Below are positions 33,186-40,835 of a stretch of 64,000 bases of DNA, in pieces. The translations under genes were made by a program, and so were the position numbers. This DNA comes from Flintibacter muris. Lineage in GTDB: Bacteria > Bacillota > Clostridia > Oscillospirales > Oscillospiraceae. The notes beneath the pieces were generated by a model. The model made no database searches. It had not been told where the DNA came from and was given only the letters and a program-made list of their open reading frames with translations. The stretch lies in NCBI RefSeq assembly GCF_943192995.1, contig NZ_CALPCP010000002.1, positions 1 to 64,000 of the forward strand, given 5' to 3'. Position 1 is the first letter of the stretch; every line of letters starts with the position of its first letter.

Positions 33186-34049
33186 ATGGCTCGCATCAGA
33201 TTTACCACCGACTCCGCCGCCGACATTCCCGCCCCGCTGCGGGAGGAGCTGAACATCCAGGTGCTCCCCTTCCCTATCGCCATGGGAGACAAGGAGTACG
33301 CCGACGGCTTTGACTTCACCCCCCAGGAGTTCTATGACATGCTTCTGGCCGCCCCTCAGATCCCCACACACGCCCAGCTCAACCCCTATATCTTTACCGA
33401 GCTGTTTGAGACAGCCTGGGAGGAGGGCTTCACCGACCTGATCCACACCTCCATCAACTCCAAGGGCTCCGCCACCTGCGCCAACGCCTTTCAGGCCCGG
33501 GGGGAGTTCTACAAGGACCACCCGGAGGCCAGAGATACCTTTCATATTCACATTATCGACGCCCTGAACTACACCATGGGCTACGGCTGGGCGGTGGTCC
33601 AGGGGGCCAAAATGGCCGCCGAAGGTGCCTCGCCCCAGACTGTGGCGGACTTTATTCAGGACTGGGTAAACCATGTCCACGTGGTGTTCTCCCCTCTGGA
33701 CCTGCGCTTTGCCAAAAAATCGGGCCGGGTGTCTGCCGCCGCCGCCTTTGTGGGGGAGGCCCTGGGGCTGAAGCCCATCATGACCTTTCTCAACGGCGAG
33801 TCCAAAATCCTGGCCAAAGTCCGGGGTGAGAAGGCCGTGGTGGCCAAGCTGACGGAGATGTGCAAGGCGCAGCGGAAACCCGGCACCCCCTATCTGATGA
33901 TCCAGGGCAGCAATGGGGAGCAGTCCGGAAAGCTGCTGGAGCTGTGCCGTCAGGAGCTGGGGGAGGAGCCCGCCATGTCCTACCACATTGGCGGTGTTAT
34001 CGCCATCAACGCCGGCCCCAACCTGATCGGCATCATTTACCGCGATTGA
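33186..34049 (+). CDS. DegV family fatty acid-binding protein
   Basis: A 287-residue DegV protein, which binds a fatty acid in its cleft and as FakB presents it to the kinase FakA. The start RFTTDSAADIP, the HAQLNPYIFTELFE segment and the GPNLIGIIY end are typical. FakA is not nearby. ATG 33186 has AAGGAGG. The upstream in-frame ATG at 33165 has no site. Confidence 0.92.
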   Translation: MARIRFTTDSAADIPAPLREELNIQVLPFPIAMGDKEYADGFDFTPQEFYDMLLAAPQIPTHAQLNPYIFTELFETAWEEGFTDLIHTSINSKGSATCANAFQARGEFYKDHPEARDTFHIHIIDALNYTMGYGWAVVQGAKMAAEGASPQTVADFIQDWVNHVHVVFSPLDLRFAKKSGRVSAAAAFVGEALGLKPIMTFLNGESKILAKVRGEKAVVAKLTEMCKAQRKPGTPYLMIQGSNGEQSGKLLELCRQELGEEPAMSYHIGGVIAINAGPNLIGIIYRD

Positions 34050-34198
34050 CGACTATAGTAAGCCACAAAAATTGTGGACGCCGGAGCTGCAGGGGCGGCC
34101 TGTGGCCGCCCGCCTGTCACTGGGCAGGCCCTTTTGCTTCTGCGGCGGCCATTTGCCGCTTTGCATGTGGCGGCGAATCTGATGATTCAATAAACTGT
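34050..34198. repeat. Intergenic palindromic repeat, GGGGCGGCC family
   Basis: The 32-base block at 34089-34120 is identical to 16844-16875. The right part carries GATGATTCAATAAACT, a diverged complement of the left flank at 16826-16844. The element is thus a second, inverted arrangement of the same repeat. Confidence 0.75.
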
Positions 34199-34231
34199 AA
34201 ACTGCCGGTTCTGTCTGGACCGGCAGTTTTT
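34199..34231 (+). terminator. Terminator of the degV gene
   Basis: AAACTGCCGGT / ACCGGCAGTTT with a nine-base loop and a T run. Confidence 0.9.
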
Positions 34232-34305
34232 ACATTTTATTCACCCATTCTATGGTATTCTGGAGTAGGATACCCTCCATACTAATACAAACGAGGCGAT
34301 AGAAT

Positions 34306-35460
34306 ATGGGGAATCGACTGCTCACCTGGAGGCAGCGGGGGGCGCTGTGGCTGCGGCTGGGTATACGGCTGGCGCTGGCCGCGCTGGCGGTATGGCTCGC
34401 GCTGCGGTTTGGACGGCCTGCGCTGTCCCTTTTCGCCCCCTTCCTCCTTGCCCTGGCCGCCGCCGCCCTGCTCAATCCTCTGGTGAAGAAATTGCAGCGG
34501 GCTCTGGGCTGGAACCGGCAGGTGCTTACGCTGCTGCTTCTGCTGGTCCTCTTCGGCCTGATCGGCGGGGGGCTGGCCCTGCTGGTCTACGCCGCCGCGG
34601 GGCAGCTGGTGTCCCTGGTGCAGAACTGGAGCGGACTGCTGGACAGCCTCCAGTCCGTTCTGGACCAGCTGGAGGAGCTCTTTGCCCACTTTCTCACCCT
34701 GGTGCCCCCCCAGGTCAACGAGATTGTAGAGAATATTGGGGACGACCTGTTTCAGTGGTTGTCTGACGCGGTGCCCACCGCCCTGGGCAGCCTGGGCATG
34801 GAGGCGGGGGAGCGGGCCATGGGCCTGCCCGGCTTCTGCGTGGCGCTGGTCATCTTTGTGATGGCCACCTTCCTGCTCACGGCGGACTACCCCTATCTGC
34901 GCAGCCGGTATGTCCAGCACCTGGACGAGGGGGTGCTCCGCTTCCTGAGCCAGCTGCGTGCCACCGCCCTGGGGGCCTTCGGCGGGTATGTGAAGGCGGA
35001 ATTTTTGCTGTCTGTGGGGGTATTCTTCATCCTGCTGGCCGGCTTTTTCCTGATCCGTCAGCCCTACGGCCTGCTGCTGGCCCTGGGACTTGCGGTTATG
35101 GACTTTATCCCCATCATTGGGGCGGGCACCGTGATGGTCCCCTGGGCCTTTGTGGCTCTGTTCACCCGGGATTTTTCCACCGCAGTGGAGTTGATGGCCA
35201 TCTGGGGGATTATCGCTCTGTTCCGCCGGGTGATGGAGCCCAAATTCGTGGGTGACCAGACAGGGCTGTCCCCCATTTTGTCCCTGGTTTCCATCTACGC
35301 GGGCATGAAGCTGGCCGGAGTGCTGGGAATGGTCTTTGGGCCGGTGGTCCTGCTGGTGATCCTCAACCTGGCCGGGATGGGCATGTTCCGGGGCGTCCGC
35401 CTGGACCTGGAGGCCGCCGCCCGGGATATCGCCGCCATCTTGTCAGAGCGCCCTGAGTAG
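34306..35460 (+). CDS. ytvI: AI-2E family transporter, YtvI-like
   Basis: A 384-residue membrane protein of the AI-2E/PerM family with eight or so helices. It has the family's central amphipathic region (SGLLDSLQSVLDQLEELFAHFLTLVPPQVNEI) and the conserved DFIPIIGAGTVMVPWAF. The closest well-known relative in spore formers is YtvI, a sporulation integral membrane protein; that assignment rests on overall similarity. No clear sigma-E promoter is seen. ATG 34306 has GAGGCG upstream. Confidence 0.85.
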   Translation: MGNRLLTWRQRGALWLRLGIRLALAALAVWLALRFGRPALSLFAPFLLALAAAALLNPLVKKLQRALGWNRQVLTLLLLLVLFGLIGGGLALLVYAAAGQLVSLVQNWSGLLDSLQSVLDQLEELFAHFLTLVPPQVNEIVENIGDDLFQWLSDAVPTALGSLGMEAGERAMGLPGFCVALVIFVMATFLLTADYPYLRSRYVQHLDEGVLRFLSQLRATALGAFGGYVKAEFLLSVGVFFILLAGFFLIRQPYGLLLALGLAVMDFIPIIGAGTVMVPWAFVALFTRDFSTAVELMAIWGIIALFRRVMEPKFVGDQTGLSPILSLVSIYAGMKLAGVLGMVFGPVVLLVILNLAGMGMFRGVRLDLEAAARDIAAILSERPE

Positions 35461-35616
35461 GGACCCGGCTCTGTTCACAAAATCCCCAAAATTCCCCTGA
35501 AAAGTTCAAAAAGATATTTGATTTTCTTCATGCTTTTTTCATATTTTAGGGGTATGATAGCCACAGTTCCAGGGAACACCTGAAAAAAATAACCGTTTCG
35601 AAAGGAGCGTTTCATC

Positions 35617-36996
35617 ATGGACGAATTCAACTTTTACAACAGCGAGAACGACGGCTACCGGGGCAGTTTTGGTCAATATGAGGACCCGGACCCCGCAATG
35701 CCCAACACCCCCTTCTCCACCGGCGGCGCGCAGTCCTCCAGGAAAAAGCGGGGCGCGGGGAAGGTAATCGCTCTGGTGCTGGCCTGCGCTATCGCCGGCG
35801 GCGGCGCGGGAGTGGGCGGGGCCTACCTGTATAACCGCATGGCCCCCCCCTCCAACTCCACCGTGATCTACGAGGAGGACCGCCCCCAGGTACGGACGGT
35901 GCTCAACACCAATAACGGCCAGCCCATGACCCCTGAACAGCTTTACGCCGCCAATGTGGTCTCCTGCGTGGGCATCACGGTGAACACCACCGTGAACATC
36001 TTCGGCCAGACCACCACCTCCGCCGCCTCCGGCTCCGGCTTTGTCCTCACCCAGGACGGCTACATCGCCACCAACTACCATGTAATTGAAAGTGCGGTAA
36101 ACGACTCCTCGGTGACCATCCAGGTCTCCTTCTCCAACGGCGACAAGTATGACGCCAAGCTGGTGGGCGGCGAGAAGGACAACGACGTGGCTGTGCTGAA
36201 AATTGAGGCCAGCGGCCTCACCCCCGTCACCCTGGGTGACTCCAGCAAGCTGGTGGTGGGCGAGAGTGTCTACGCCATTGGCAACCCCCTGGGTGAGCTG
36301 ACCTACTCCCTCACCGACGGCCTGGTGTCCGCCCTGGACCGGCTCATCACCACCGGGGACAACGGCGACAGCACCACCCTCAACGTGCTCCAGACCAACT
36401 GCGCCATCAACCCGGGCAACTCCGGTGGCCCCCTCTTTGACAGTTATGGCAATGTGATCGGTATCACCACCGCCAAATACACCCAATCCTCCTCCGGCGT
36501 CAACGCCGAGGGTCTGGGCTTTGCCCTGCCCATCAACGACGTGAAGGACATCCTGGCCGATCTGATCGCCCACGGCTATGTCACCGGCAAGCCCTATATG
36601 GGCGTTCAGGTGATGGACGTTTCCTCCGAGGCCCAGCGCTACGGCATTGCCGCCGGTGCCTCTGTGGTCTATATCGCTGAGGACTCCTGCGCCCAGAAGG
36701 CGGGCCTGCAGGTTAACGACATCATCACCGCCATTGACGATACGGCCATTGATTCCTCCTCCGCCCTCACCGCCGCCCTGTCCACCAACTATAAGGCCGG
36801 CGATACCGCCACCCTCACCGTCATCCGGGACCAGAAGGAGGTCAAGCTGACCATCACCTTTGACGAGCAGAACGCCGAGACCGAAAGCCGCAACCAGCTC
36901 CAGAGCAACTCCCAGCAGCAGCAGCCCTTCCAGGGCAACGGCGGCAATGGCGGTTACTACTACCAGTGGCCCTTCGGGAATATGTTCCCGTGGTAA
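35617..36996 (+). CDS. HtrA/DegP-type membrane serine protease with PDZ domain
   Basis: A 459-residue surface quality-control protease. Residues 1-47 are cytoplasmic, a single helix (KVIALVLACAIAGGGAGVGGAYL) anchors it, and a trypsin-like domain follows with His in TNYHVIE, Asp in DNDVAVLK and Ser in GNSGGPLF. One PDZ domain (residues ~320-410) precedes a Gln/Asn/Gly-rich tail with aromatic end. ATG 35617 follows AAAGGAGCG. No CssR or similar box was identified. The downstream antisense-RNA promoter starts 10 bases after the stop. Confidence 0.93.
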   Translation: MDEFNFYNSENDGYRGSFGQYEDPDPAMPNTPFSTGGAQSSRKKRGAGKVIALVLACAIAGGGAGVGGAYLYNRMAPPSNSTVIYEEDRPQVRTVLNTNNGQPMTPEQLYAANVVSCVGITVNTTVNIFGQTTTSAASGSGFVLTQDGYIATNYHVIESAVNDSSVTIQVSFSNGDKYDAKLVGGEKDNDVAVLKIEASGLTPVTLGDSSKLVVGESVYAIGNPLGELTYSLTDGLVSALDRLITTGDNGDSTTLNVLQTNCAINPGNSGGPLFDSYGNVIGITTAKYTQSSSGVNAEGLGFALPINDVKDILADLIAHGYVTGKPYMGVQVMDVSSEAQRYGIAAGASVVYIAEDSCAQKAGLQVNDIITAIDDTAIDSSSALTAALSTNYKAGDTATLTVIRDQKEVKLTITFDEQNAETESRNQLQSNSQQQQPFQGNGGNGGYYYQWPFGNMFPW

Positions 36997-37006
36997 GAAA
37001 TAAGCC

Positions 37007-37036
37007 TTGCACAGATTGGGGCAGCTGTGGTACAAT
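37007..37036 (+). promoter_or_regulatory. Promoter of antisense RNA, type I TA locus 1
   Basis: TTGCAC (37007-37012), 18 bases, TACAAT (37031-37036). The predicted transcript starts near 37043 and runs toward the toxin gene. Confidence 0.7.
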
Positions 37037-37059
37037 AAACGTGGTTAAGAAAAGCATCA

Positions 37060-37077
37060 GGCGCCCAATATGTTCAC
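37060..37077 (+). repeat. Direct repeat b of TA locus 1
   Basis: GGCGCCCAATATGTTCAC, differing at one base from repeat a at 37230-37247. Confidence 0.85.
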
Positions 37078-37090
37078 ACAGGCAAAAGAC

Positions 37091-37130
37091 AGACCCCCGA
37101 AGAGATAGGCGCTCTTCGGGGGTCTGCTTT
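37091..37130. terminator. Shared bidirectional terminator, TA locus 1
   Basis: AGACCCCCGAAGAG (37091-37104) / CTCTTCGGGGGTCT (37112-37125), 14 perfect pairs. It is followed by GCTTT on the plus strand and GTCTTTTG on the minus strand, so it can end both the toxin mRNA and the antisense RNA (and htrA). Confidence 0.9.
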
Positions 37131-37142
37131 GCTGAGGCAGGC

Positions 37143-37238
37143 TTACTGTCCCCTGCCATGCCGGTCAAGCCATTTGCAGATATAGCAGGCGGCTATACCT
37201 GCTAAAACCGACAGGAAAAAGTTAAGAACGGTGCCCAA
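37143..37238 (-). CDS. Putative type I toxin peptide (CKWLDRHG family), locus 1
   Basis: A 31-residue peptide with one hydrophobic helix (residues 4-20, VLNFFLSVLAGIAACYI) and a charged tail CKWLDRHGRGQ. It aligns without gaps over 28 positions to the peptide at 49366-49467, ending in the same CKWLDRHG. TTG at 37238 is the likely start: AGGGGG lies eight bases upstream and the alignment starts there; GTG 37247 is too near that site. The size and layout are those of Fst/Ldr-type toxins, which depolarise membranes. The toxic activity is inferred from the architecture. Confidence 0.7.
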   Translation of the reverse strand: MGTVLNFFLSVLAGIAACYICKWLDRHGRGQ

Positions 37239-37247
37239 TATGTTCAC
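37230..37247 (-). repeat. Direct repeat a of TA locus 1
   Basis: GGTGCCCAATATGTTCAC on the plus strand; on the minus strand it includes the toxin start codon and the spacer to the ribosome binding site. Confidence 0.85.
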
Positions 37248-37285
37248 CCCCTCTCTGTTGCCAGATTGGGTGGGGCAGCACATAC

Positions 37286-37291
37286 ATCATA
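37286..37291 (-). promoter_or_regulatory. Extended -10 promoter of the locus 1 toxin
   Basis: TGCTATGAT on the minus strand is an extended -10 box (TATGAT at 37286-37291). The -35 is weak (TTACGC, 17 bases upstream). The mRNA would start near 37279, giving about 190 bases to the terminator. Confidence 0.5.
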
Positions 37292-37344
37292 GCAAGTTCT
37301 GACAAAATGCGTAAGGATTGTTTCCTATATTTCTCTGTCAGGGA

Positions 37345-37372
37345 TAGACAATCCCGAAAAAACAGGTATAAT
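37345..37372 (+). promoter_or_regulatory. Promoter of the DEAD-box helicase gene
   Basis: TAGACA (37345-37350), 16 bases, TATAAT (37367-37372). Confidence 0.75.
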
Positions 37373-37408
37373 AGAGGGGAATAGATGATATAGAAGAGGG
37401 ATACGACT

Positions 37409-38587
37409 ATGGAAATCAACGGACAAACCGTCAGCGGCACAGCGCGCTATGATGATATGGGCCTGTCGGCGGAGCTGATGCGGGCCATTGAGCAAAAGGG
37501 CTATGTGGAGGCCACCCCCATTCAAACCGGGGCCATCCCCCGCTTTATGGAGTGGAAGGATGTGATTGCCAAGGCCCCTACGGGAACGGGCAAGACCTTT
37601 GCCTTTGGCATCCCTATGGTAGAGCACACTGACCCCGCCGCCCGGGATATCACCGGCCTGGTGCTGGCCCCCACCCGGGAATTGGCCATTCAGATCAGGG
37701 ACGAGTTGCGGGATCTGTGTGCCTTTAAGGAGGGCATCCGGGTGGTCTGCCTCTACGGCGGCCAGCCCATTGGAGGCCAGATCAACCAGCTGAAAAAGAG
37801 ACCCCAGATTGTGGTAGCCACCCCAGGGCGGCTGATGGACCACATGAAGCGGCGCACCGTCCGTCTGGACAAGGTGGAGACGGTGGTACTGGACGAGGCC
37901 GACCGGATGCTGGACATGGGCTTTGTCCGGGACGTGACCCACATTCTGGACCAGATGCCCCACCGGAAAAATTTGGGGATGTTTTCCGCCACCATCTCCC
38001 GGGAGGTGCTGGATATCTCCTGGGTCTACCAGCGGGAGCCGGTGGAGATTACCGTCCAGGCCGACCGGGAGAACCGGCCCGATATCGCCCAGTACCGGCT
38101 GGACGTGGACCGGGGCGATAAGGCGGACATTATGGCCCGCCTGCTGGAGATGGGGGGCTACGAGCGGGTGATTGCCTTCTGCAATACCAAGAACATGACC
38201 GACCGGCTGGCCGGGCTGCTGGAGATGCGGGGCGTCTCCTGCCAGGCCATTCATGGCGACATTACCCAATCCCTCCGGGAGCGGACTTTGCAAAAATTCC
38301 GGGAGGGCAGAATCCGGGTGCTGGCCGCCACCGACGTGGCCGCCCGGGGGCTGGATATTGATGATGTGGATGCCGTGTTCAACTATGACGTCCCCGACGA
38401 AAACGAGTATTACATCCACCGCATTGGCCGCACCGGACGGGCCAAGCGCCACGGCGTGGCCTTCTCCCTGGTGTCCACCATTACCGAGGGCCTGCGGCTG
38501 GACGATATCGTCAAATCCACCGGAAGTCAAATCAGAACGGTTTACTTTAATGAAAAAGGCGATCTGGTCGCCGCTGTGGAGCAGTAA
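37409..38587 (+). CDS. DEAD-box ATP-dependent RNA helicase
   Basis: A 392-residue RNA helicase core: Q motif (GYVEATPIQTGAIP), motif I (APTGTGKT), Ia (APTRELA), II (VLDEADRML), III (FSATIS), V (ATDVAARGLDI) and VI (HRIGRTGR). There is almost no C-terminal extension, so it resembles the minimal CshA/RhlE-like forms without the basic tail. Typical roles are ribosome assembly and RNA turnover. Confidence 0.95.
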   Translation: MEINGQTVSGTARYDDMGLSAELMRAIEQKGYVEATPIQTGAIPRFMEWKDVIAKAPTGTGKTFAFGIPMVEHTDPAARDITGLVLAPTRELAIQIRDELRDLCAFKEGIRVVCLYGGQPIGGQINQLKKRPQIVVATPGRLMDHMKRRTVRLDKVETVVLDEADRMLDMGFVRDVTHILDQMPHRKNLGMFSATISREVLDISWVYQREPVEITVQADRENRPDIAQYRLDVDRGDKADIMARLLEMGGYERVIAFCNTKNMTDRLAGLLEMRGVSCQAIHGDITQSLRERTLQKFREGRIRVLAATDVAARGLDIDDVDAVFNYDVPDENEYYIHRIGRTGRAKRHGVAFSLVSTITEGLRLDDIVKSTGSQIRTVYFNEKGDLVAAVEQ

Positions 38588-39159
38588 TGGGTAAAGTGAA
38601 GCGCTTTTTTCTGGATTTTTTTGCCTGTTTCCTCATCCCTGCCTACACCCTGCTCTTCGCCGGGAGCGTACGGTGGTTTGGAACCAATTTTTCCGTCATA
38701 GCAGTCACCGGGCCCGACCACTACCGGGGCTTTATCTACTGGGGCATTCTGGCGGGAGGATACTTTTTTGTCATGCTCAACAAGCTGGCCTTCACCCTGC
38801 CCGCCCGTTGGATGCGGCTGCTGGCCCGGCTGCTGGCCGTATGTGCCGTGCTGTCCCTGGCCTACGCTCTGTCCATCCCCTATCTGCCCGCCTACTTTCC
38901 TAAATATGCCGCCCTCCACGTGGTGCTGGCCGCCGGGGCCTGTGTGCTGCTGATGGTGGATTTGCAGTTTATAATCCTGGTCCACCGCCGCCAAAACCTG
39001 GAGCGCTGGGCCGGAGCTATGAGGTTCTGCTGGCTTATGGTCGCGGGCTGCGCGGTTTTGTTTCTCGTTCCCATGATGGTATCCACCGCGCTGGAGGTCT
39101 TTTTTACCATCTCCGCCGCCCTGCTGGCCCGGAAAGTCTGGCTGCTGACAAAATTTTAA
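38587..39159 (+). CDS. Membrane protein of unknown function
   Basis: A 190-residue protein with about six hydrophobic segments (e.g. YFFVMLNKLAFTLP, LLAVCAVLSLAYALSI, YAALHVVLAAGACVLLMV, WLMVAGCAVLFLVPMMVST). It overlaps the helicase stop by one base, so it is co-translated. I do not recognise the family. Confidence 0.75.
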   Translation: MGKVKRFFLDFFACFLIPAYTLLFAGSVRWFGTNFSVIAVTGPDHYRGFIYWGILAGGYFFVMLNKLAFTLPARWMRLLARLLAVCAVLSLAYALSIPYLPAYFPKYAALHVVLAAGACVLLMVDLQFIILVHRRQNLERWAGAMRFCWLMVAGCAVLFLVPMMVSTALEVFFTISAALLARKVWLLTKF

Positions 39160-39236
39160 TCAATTCTTTATTCTTTTCCTATGGAATTTTCAATGAACCC
39201 AGCGTATGATATAGTCAACACCCCTGAAGAAACGCG

Positions 39237-39365
39237 CACGAAAATCAATTTTGCCACTGTAGGGCGCGACGACCCGGCGCCGTTGGGAAAAGCGGCTAAC
39301 AAGCGGCGGTCCGAGGCCGTCCTGCCCTACAAATACATCAGGTTTTCTGAAAATTGATTTCCGTG
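39237..39365. repeat. Composite MITE-like element
   Basis: Outer inverted repeats CACGAAAATCAATTTT (39237-39252) and AAAATTGATTTCCGTG (39350-39365), one mismatch, enclose the GTAGGGC...GCCCTAC palindrome (39258-39332) whose core is shared with the element at 3417-3493. It fills the middle of the 331-base gap between genes; the rest of that gap shows nothing convincing. Confidence 0.7.
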
Positions 39366-39490
39366 AGAAACGCGGCTTACGTTTTTTCATCCAGCAGGCC
39401 AATGGTCCGCTGGGCGTGCAAAGCACACAAGTGTTGACTGCAGCATACTGAGACAGAGGTAAATAATTTTGGCAAAAGGAGCGATTGATT

Positions 39491-39700
39491 ATGGGAAACA
39501 AGAGACTGTACCGGACTGAGGGCCCCTATAAGATGCTGGGCGGCGTGTGCGGCGGCATTGCGGAATATTTTGACATTGACCCCACCATTGTGCGGGTGCT
39601 TTGGGTCATTGCCTTTTTCTGCGGTACCTTCGGCTTCTGGGCCTACATTGCCTGCGCCCTCATCATGCCCAAGAAGAGCGACATCTACCCGAGATACTAA
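39491..39700 (+). CDS. PspC domain protein
   Basis: A 69-residue phage-shock-protein-C-like membrane protein: RLYRTEGPYKMLGGVCGGIAEYFDIDPTIVRVLWVI followed by one hydrophobic helix. Such proteins take part in envelope stress responses. ATG 39491 has AAGGAG ten bases upstream. Confidence 0.92.
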   Translation: MGNKRLYRTEGPYKMLGGVCGGIAEYFDIDPTIVRVLWVIAFFCGTFGFWAYIACALIMPKKSDIYPRY

Positions 39701-39720
39701 CACATAAGGAGGACCGCCCT

Positions 39721-40602
39721 ATGCTCACCGTCCGCCCCTCTGTTCTGGAGGATGTTCCGGCTCAGCGGGAGCTGTGGAAGCTGGCCTTTGGGGACAGCGA
39801 TTCCTATCTTGACAACTTCTACACCACCTACTACCGCCCGGAGCAGGTGATAGTGCTGGAGGAGAACGGCGCGGTCCGGTCTATGACCGCCTGGTTTGAC
39901 ACCGCCTTTGTGGTCCCCGGACAGGGGGAGTACCGGGCGGCCTACCTCTACGCCGTGGCCACTCACCCCCAATGCCGGGGCCGGGGGCTGGCCGCTCAGC
40001 TGCTGGCCGGGACGGACGAATATTTCCGTTCCCTGGGCATCCCCGCCGTCACCACCGTCCCGGCGGAGCCCTCCCTCCACAACTTCTTCGGGGCCAACGG
40101 CTTTCGGGAGTGCTTCCGCATCCTGGGCGGCACTTTGCGCCGGGAGGAGATTCTTCCGCCGCCCTCCAACGTTCTCCGTCCCGCCTTGCCGGAGGAGTAC
40201 GGCCAGGTGCGGGAACAGCTGCTGGCGGATATCCCCCATATCGCCTATCCCGCCGGTGCGCTGGCCTATCAGGCCGGGTGCTGTGCCTTGGGGGACGGCG
40301 GGCTGTTTATTGGAGAAACGAAGGAGGGACCGGCTTGCCTGTGCGCCGAGCGGGCAGAGGAGGACCTTGTCATTGTCAAGGAGCTGCTGGGTTCCTTTGG
40401 AACCCGCCGGCTGGCCTTCTGCGACCTGCCCCGCATAGCCCCAGCCCGGCGGTGGGAGATACGTGGGCCACGGTCCCGGGAGGACAGCGTGGGGGTCAAC
40501 CAGAATTTAGGCAAATTCGGGATGCTCAAGTGGCTGGACCCGGAGCTGGAAAAGGCCTGGGACTGGAGCACGGTGGGCTACTTGGGTCTGGCTTTTGACT
40601 GA
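39721..40602 (+). CDS. GNAT N-acetyltransferase with C-terminal extension
   Basis: A 293-residue protein. The N-terminal 150 residues form a GNAT domain with the acetyl-CoA loop THPQCRGRGLAAQLLAG and the SLHNFFGANGFRE end. The last 130 residues form a second domain, possibly a degenerate GNAT, as in two-domain Eis-like enzymes. It starts 20 bases after the pspC stop with AAGGAGG, so both may form an operon. Substrate unknown. Confidence 0.88.
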   Translation: MLTVRPSVLEDVPAQRELWKLAFGDSDSYLDNFYTTYYRPEQVIVLEENGAVRSMTAWFDTAFVVPGQGEYRAAYLYAVATHPQCRGRGLAAQLLAGTDEYFRSLGIPAVTTVPAEPSLHNFFGANGFRECFRILGGTLRREEILPPPSNVLRPALPEEYGQVREQLLADIPHIAYPAGALAYQAGCCALGDGGLFIGETKEGPACLCAERAEEDLVIVKELLGSFGTRRLAFCDLPRIAPARRWEIRGPRSREDSVGVNQNLGKFGMLKWLDPELEKAWDWSTVGYLGLAFD

Positions 40603-40620
40603 CTTCTTGCATTTTGTACA

Positions 40621-40660
40621 AAAACGGTTCCTTCTTTTTGTGGAAAGGGCCGTTTTTTTA
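40621..40660 (+). terminator. Terminator after the GNAT gene
   Basis: AAACGG-TTCCTT / AAGGG-CCGTTT stem followed by seven Ts. Confidence 0.8.
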
Positions 40661-40717
40661 TTTGCCATTTTAGCTGCCACAACTATTTGGTTGTGGCAAC
40701 CCCCACAAAACATTTGC

Positions 40718-40745
40718 TTTACTTTGCCGGATTTTCTGGTATAAT
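40718..40745 (+). promoter_or_regulatory. Promoter of gdhA
   Basis: TTTACT (40718-40723), 16 bases, TATAAT (40740-40745). A GCCACAAC/GTTGTGGC stem (40674-40700) lies just upstream of the -35. The leader is about 85 bases long. Confidence 0.75.
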
Positions 40746-40835
40746 ACACATATCAGAGCACAAACGGGGCTTGCTCACCTCAAAATGAAAGAGCTCCGTC
40801 AAACCTACTGTATATTTTTTAGGAGGAATGCCGCT

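Larger units (their letters stand above)
37043..37130 (+). ncRNA. Predicted antisense antitoxin RNA, locus 1
   Basis: A short RNA of about 88 nucleotides predicted from its own promoter and a strong terminator. Its 5' part carries GGCGCCCAATATGTTCAC (37060-37077), which is complementary to the region between the ribosome binding site and the start of the opposite-strand toxin mRNA (37230-37247, 17 of 18). Its 3' end overlaps the 3' end of the toxin mRNA through the common terminator. It would act as the antitoxin by blocking toxin translation. No open frame is visible in it. Confidence 0.65.

Noticed and set aside
34245-34290. Possible sigma-E promoter before ytvI (GGTATT and CATACTAA)
   Set aside because: The spacing between the two elements is about 18 bases, too long for sigma-E, and the -35 is poor.
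35539-37035. Minus-strand 498-codon frame opposite htrA
   Set aside because: Gly/Val/His-rich translation of the antisense strand; overlaps a certain gene.
40785-40835. Upstream ATG for gdhA or a leader peptide
   Set aside because: In frame but without a ribosome site; AGGAGG clearly serves the ATG at 40836.
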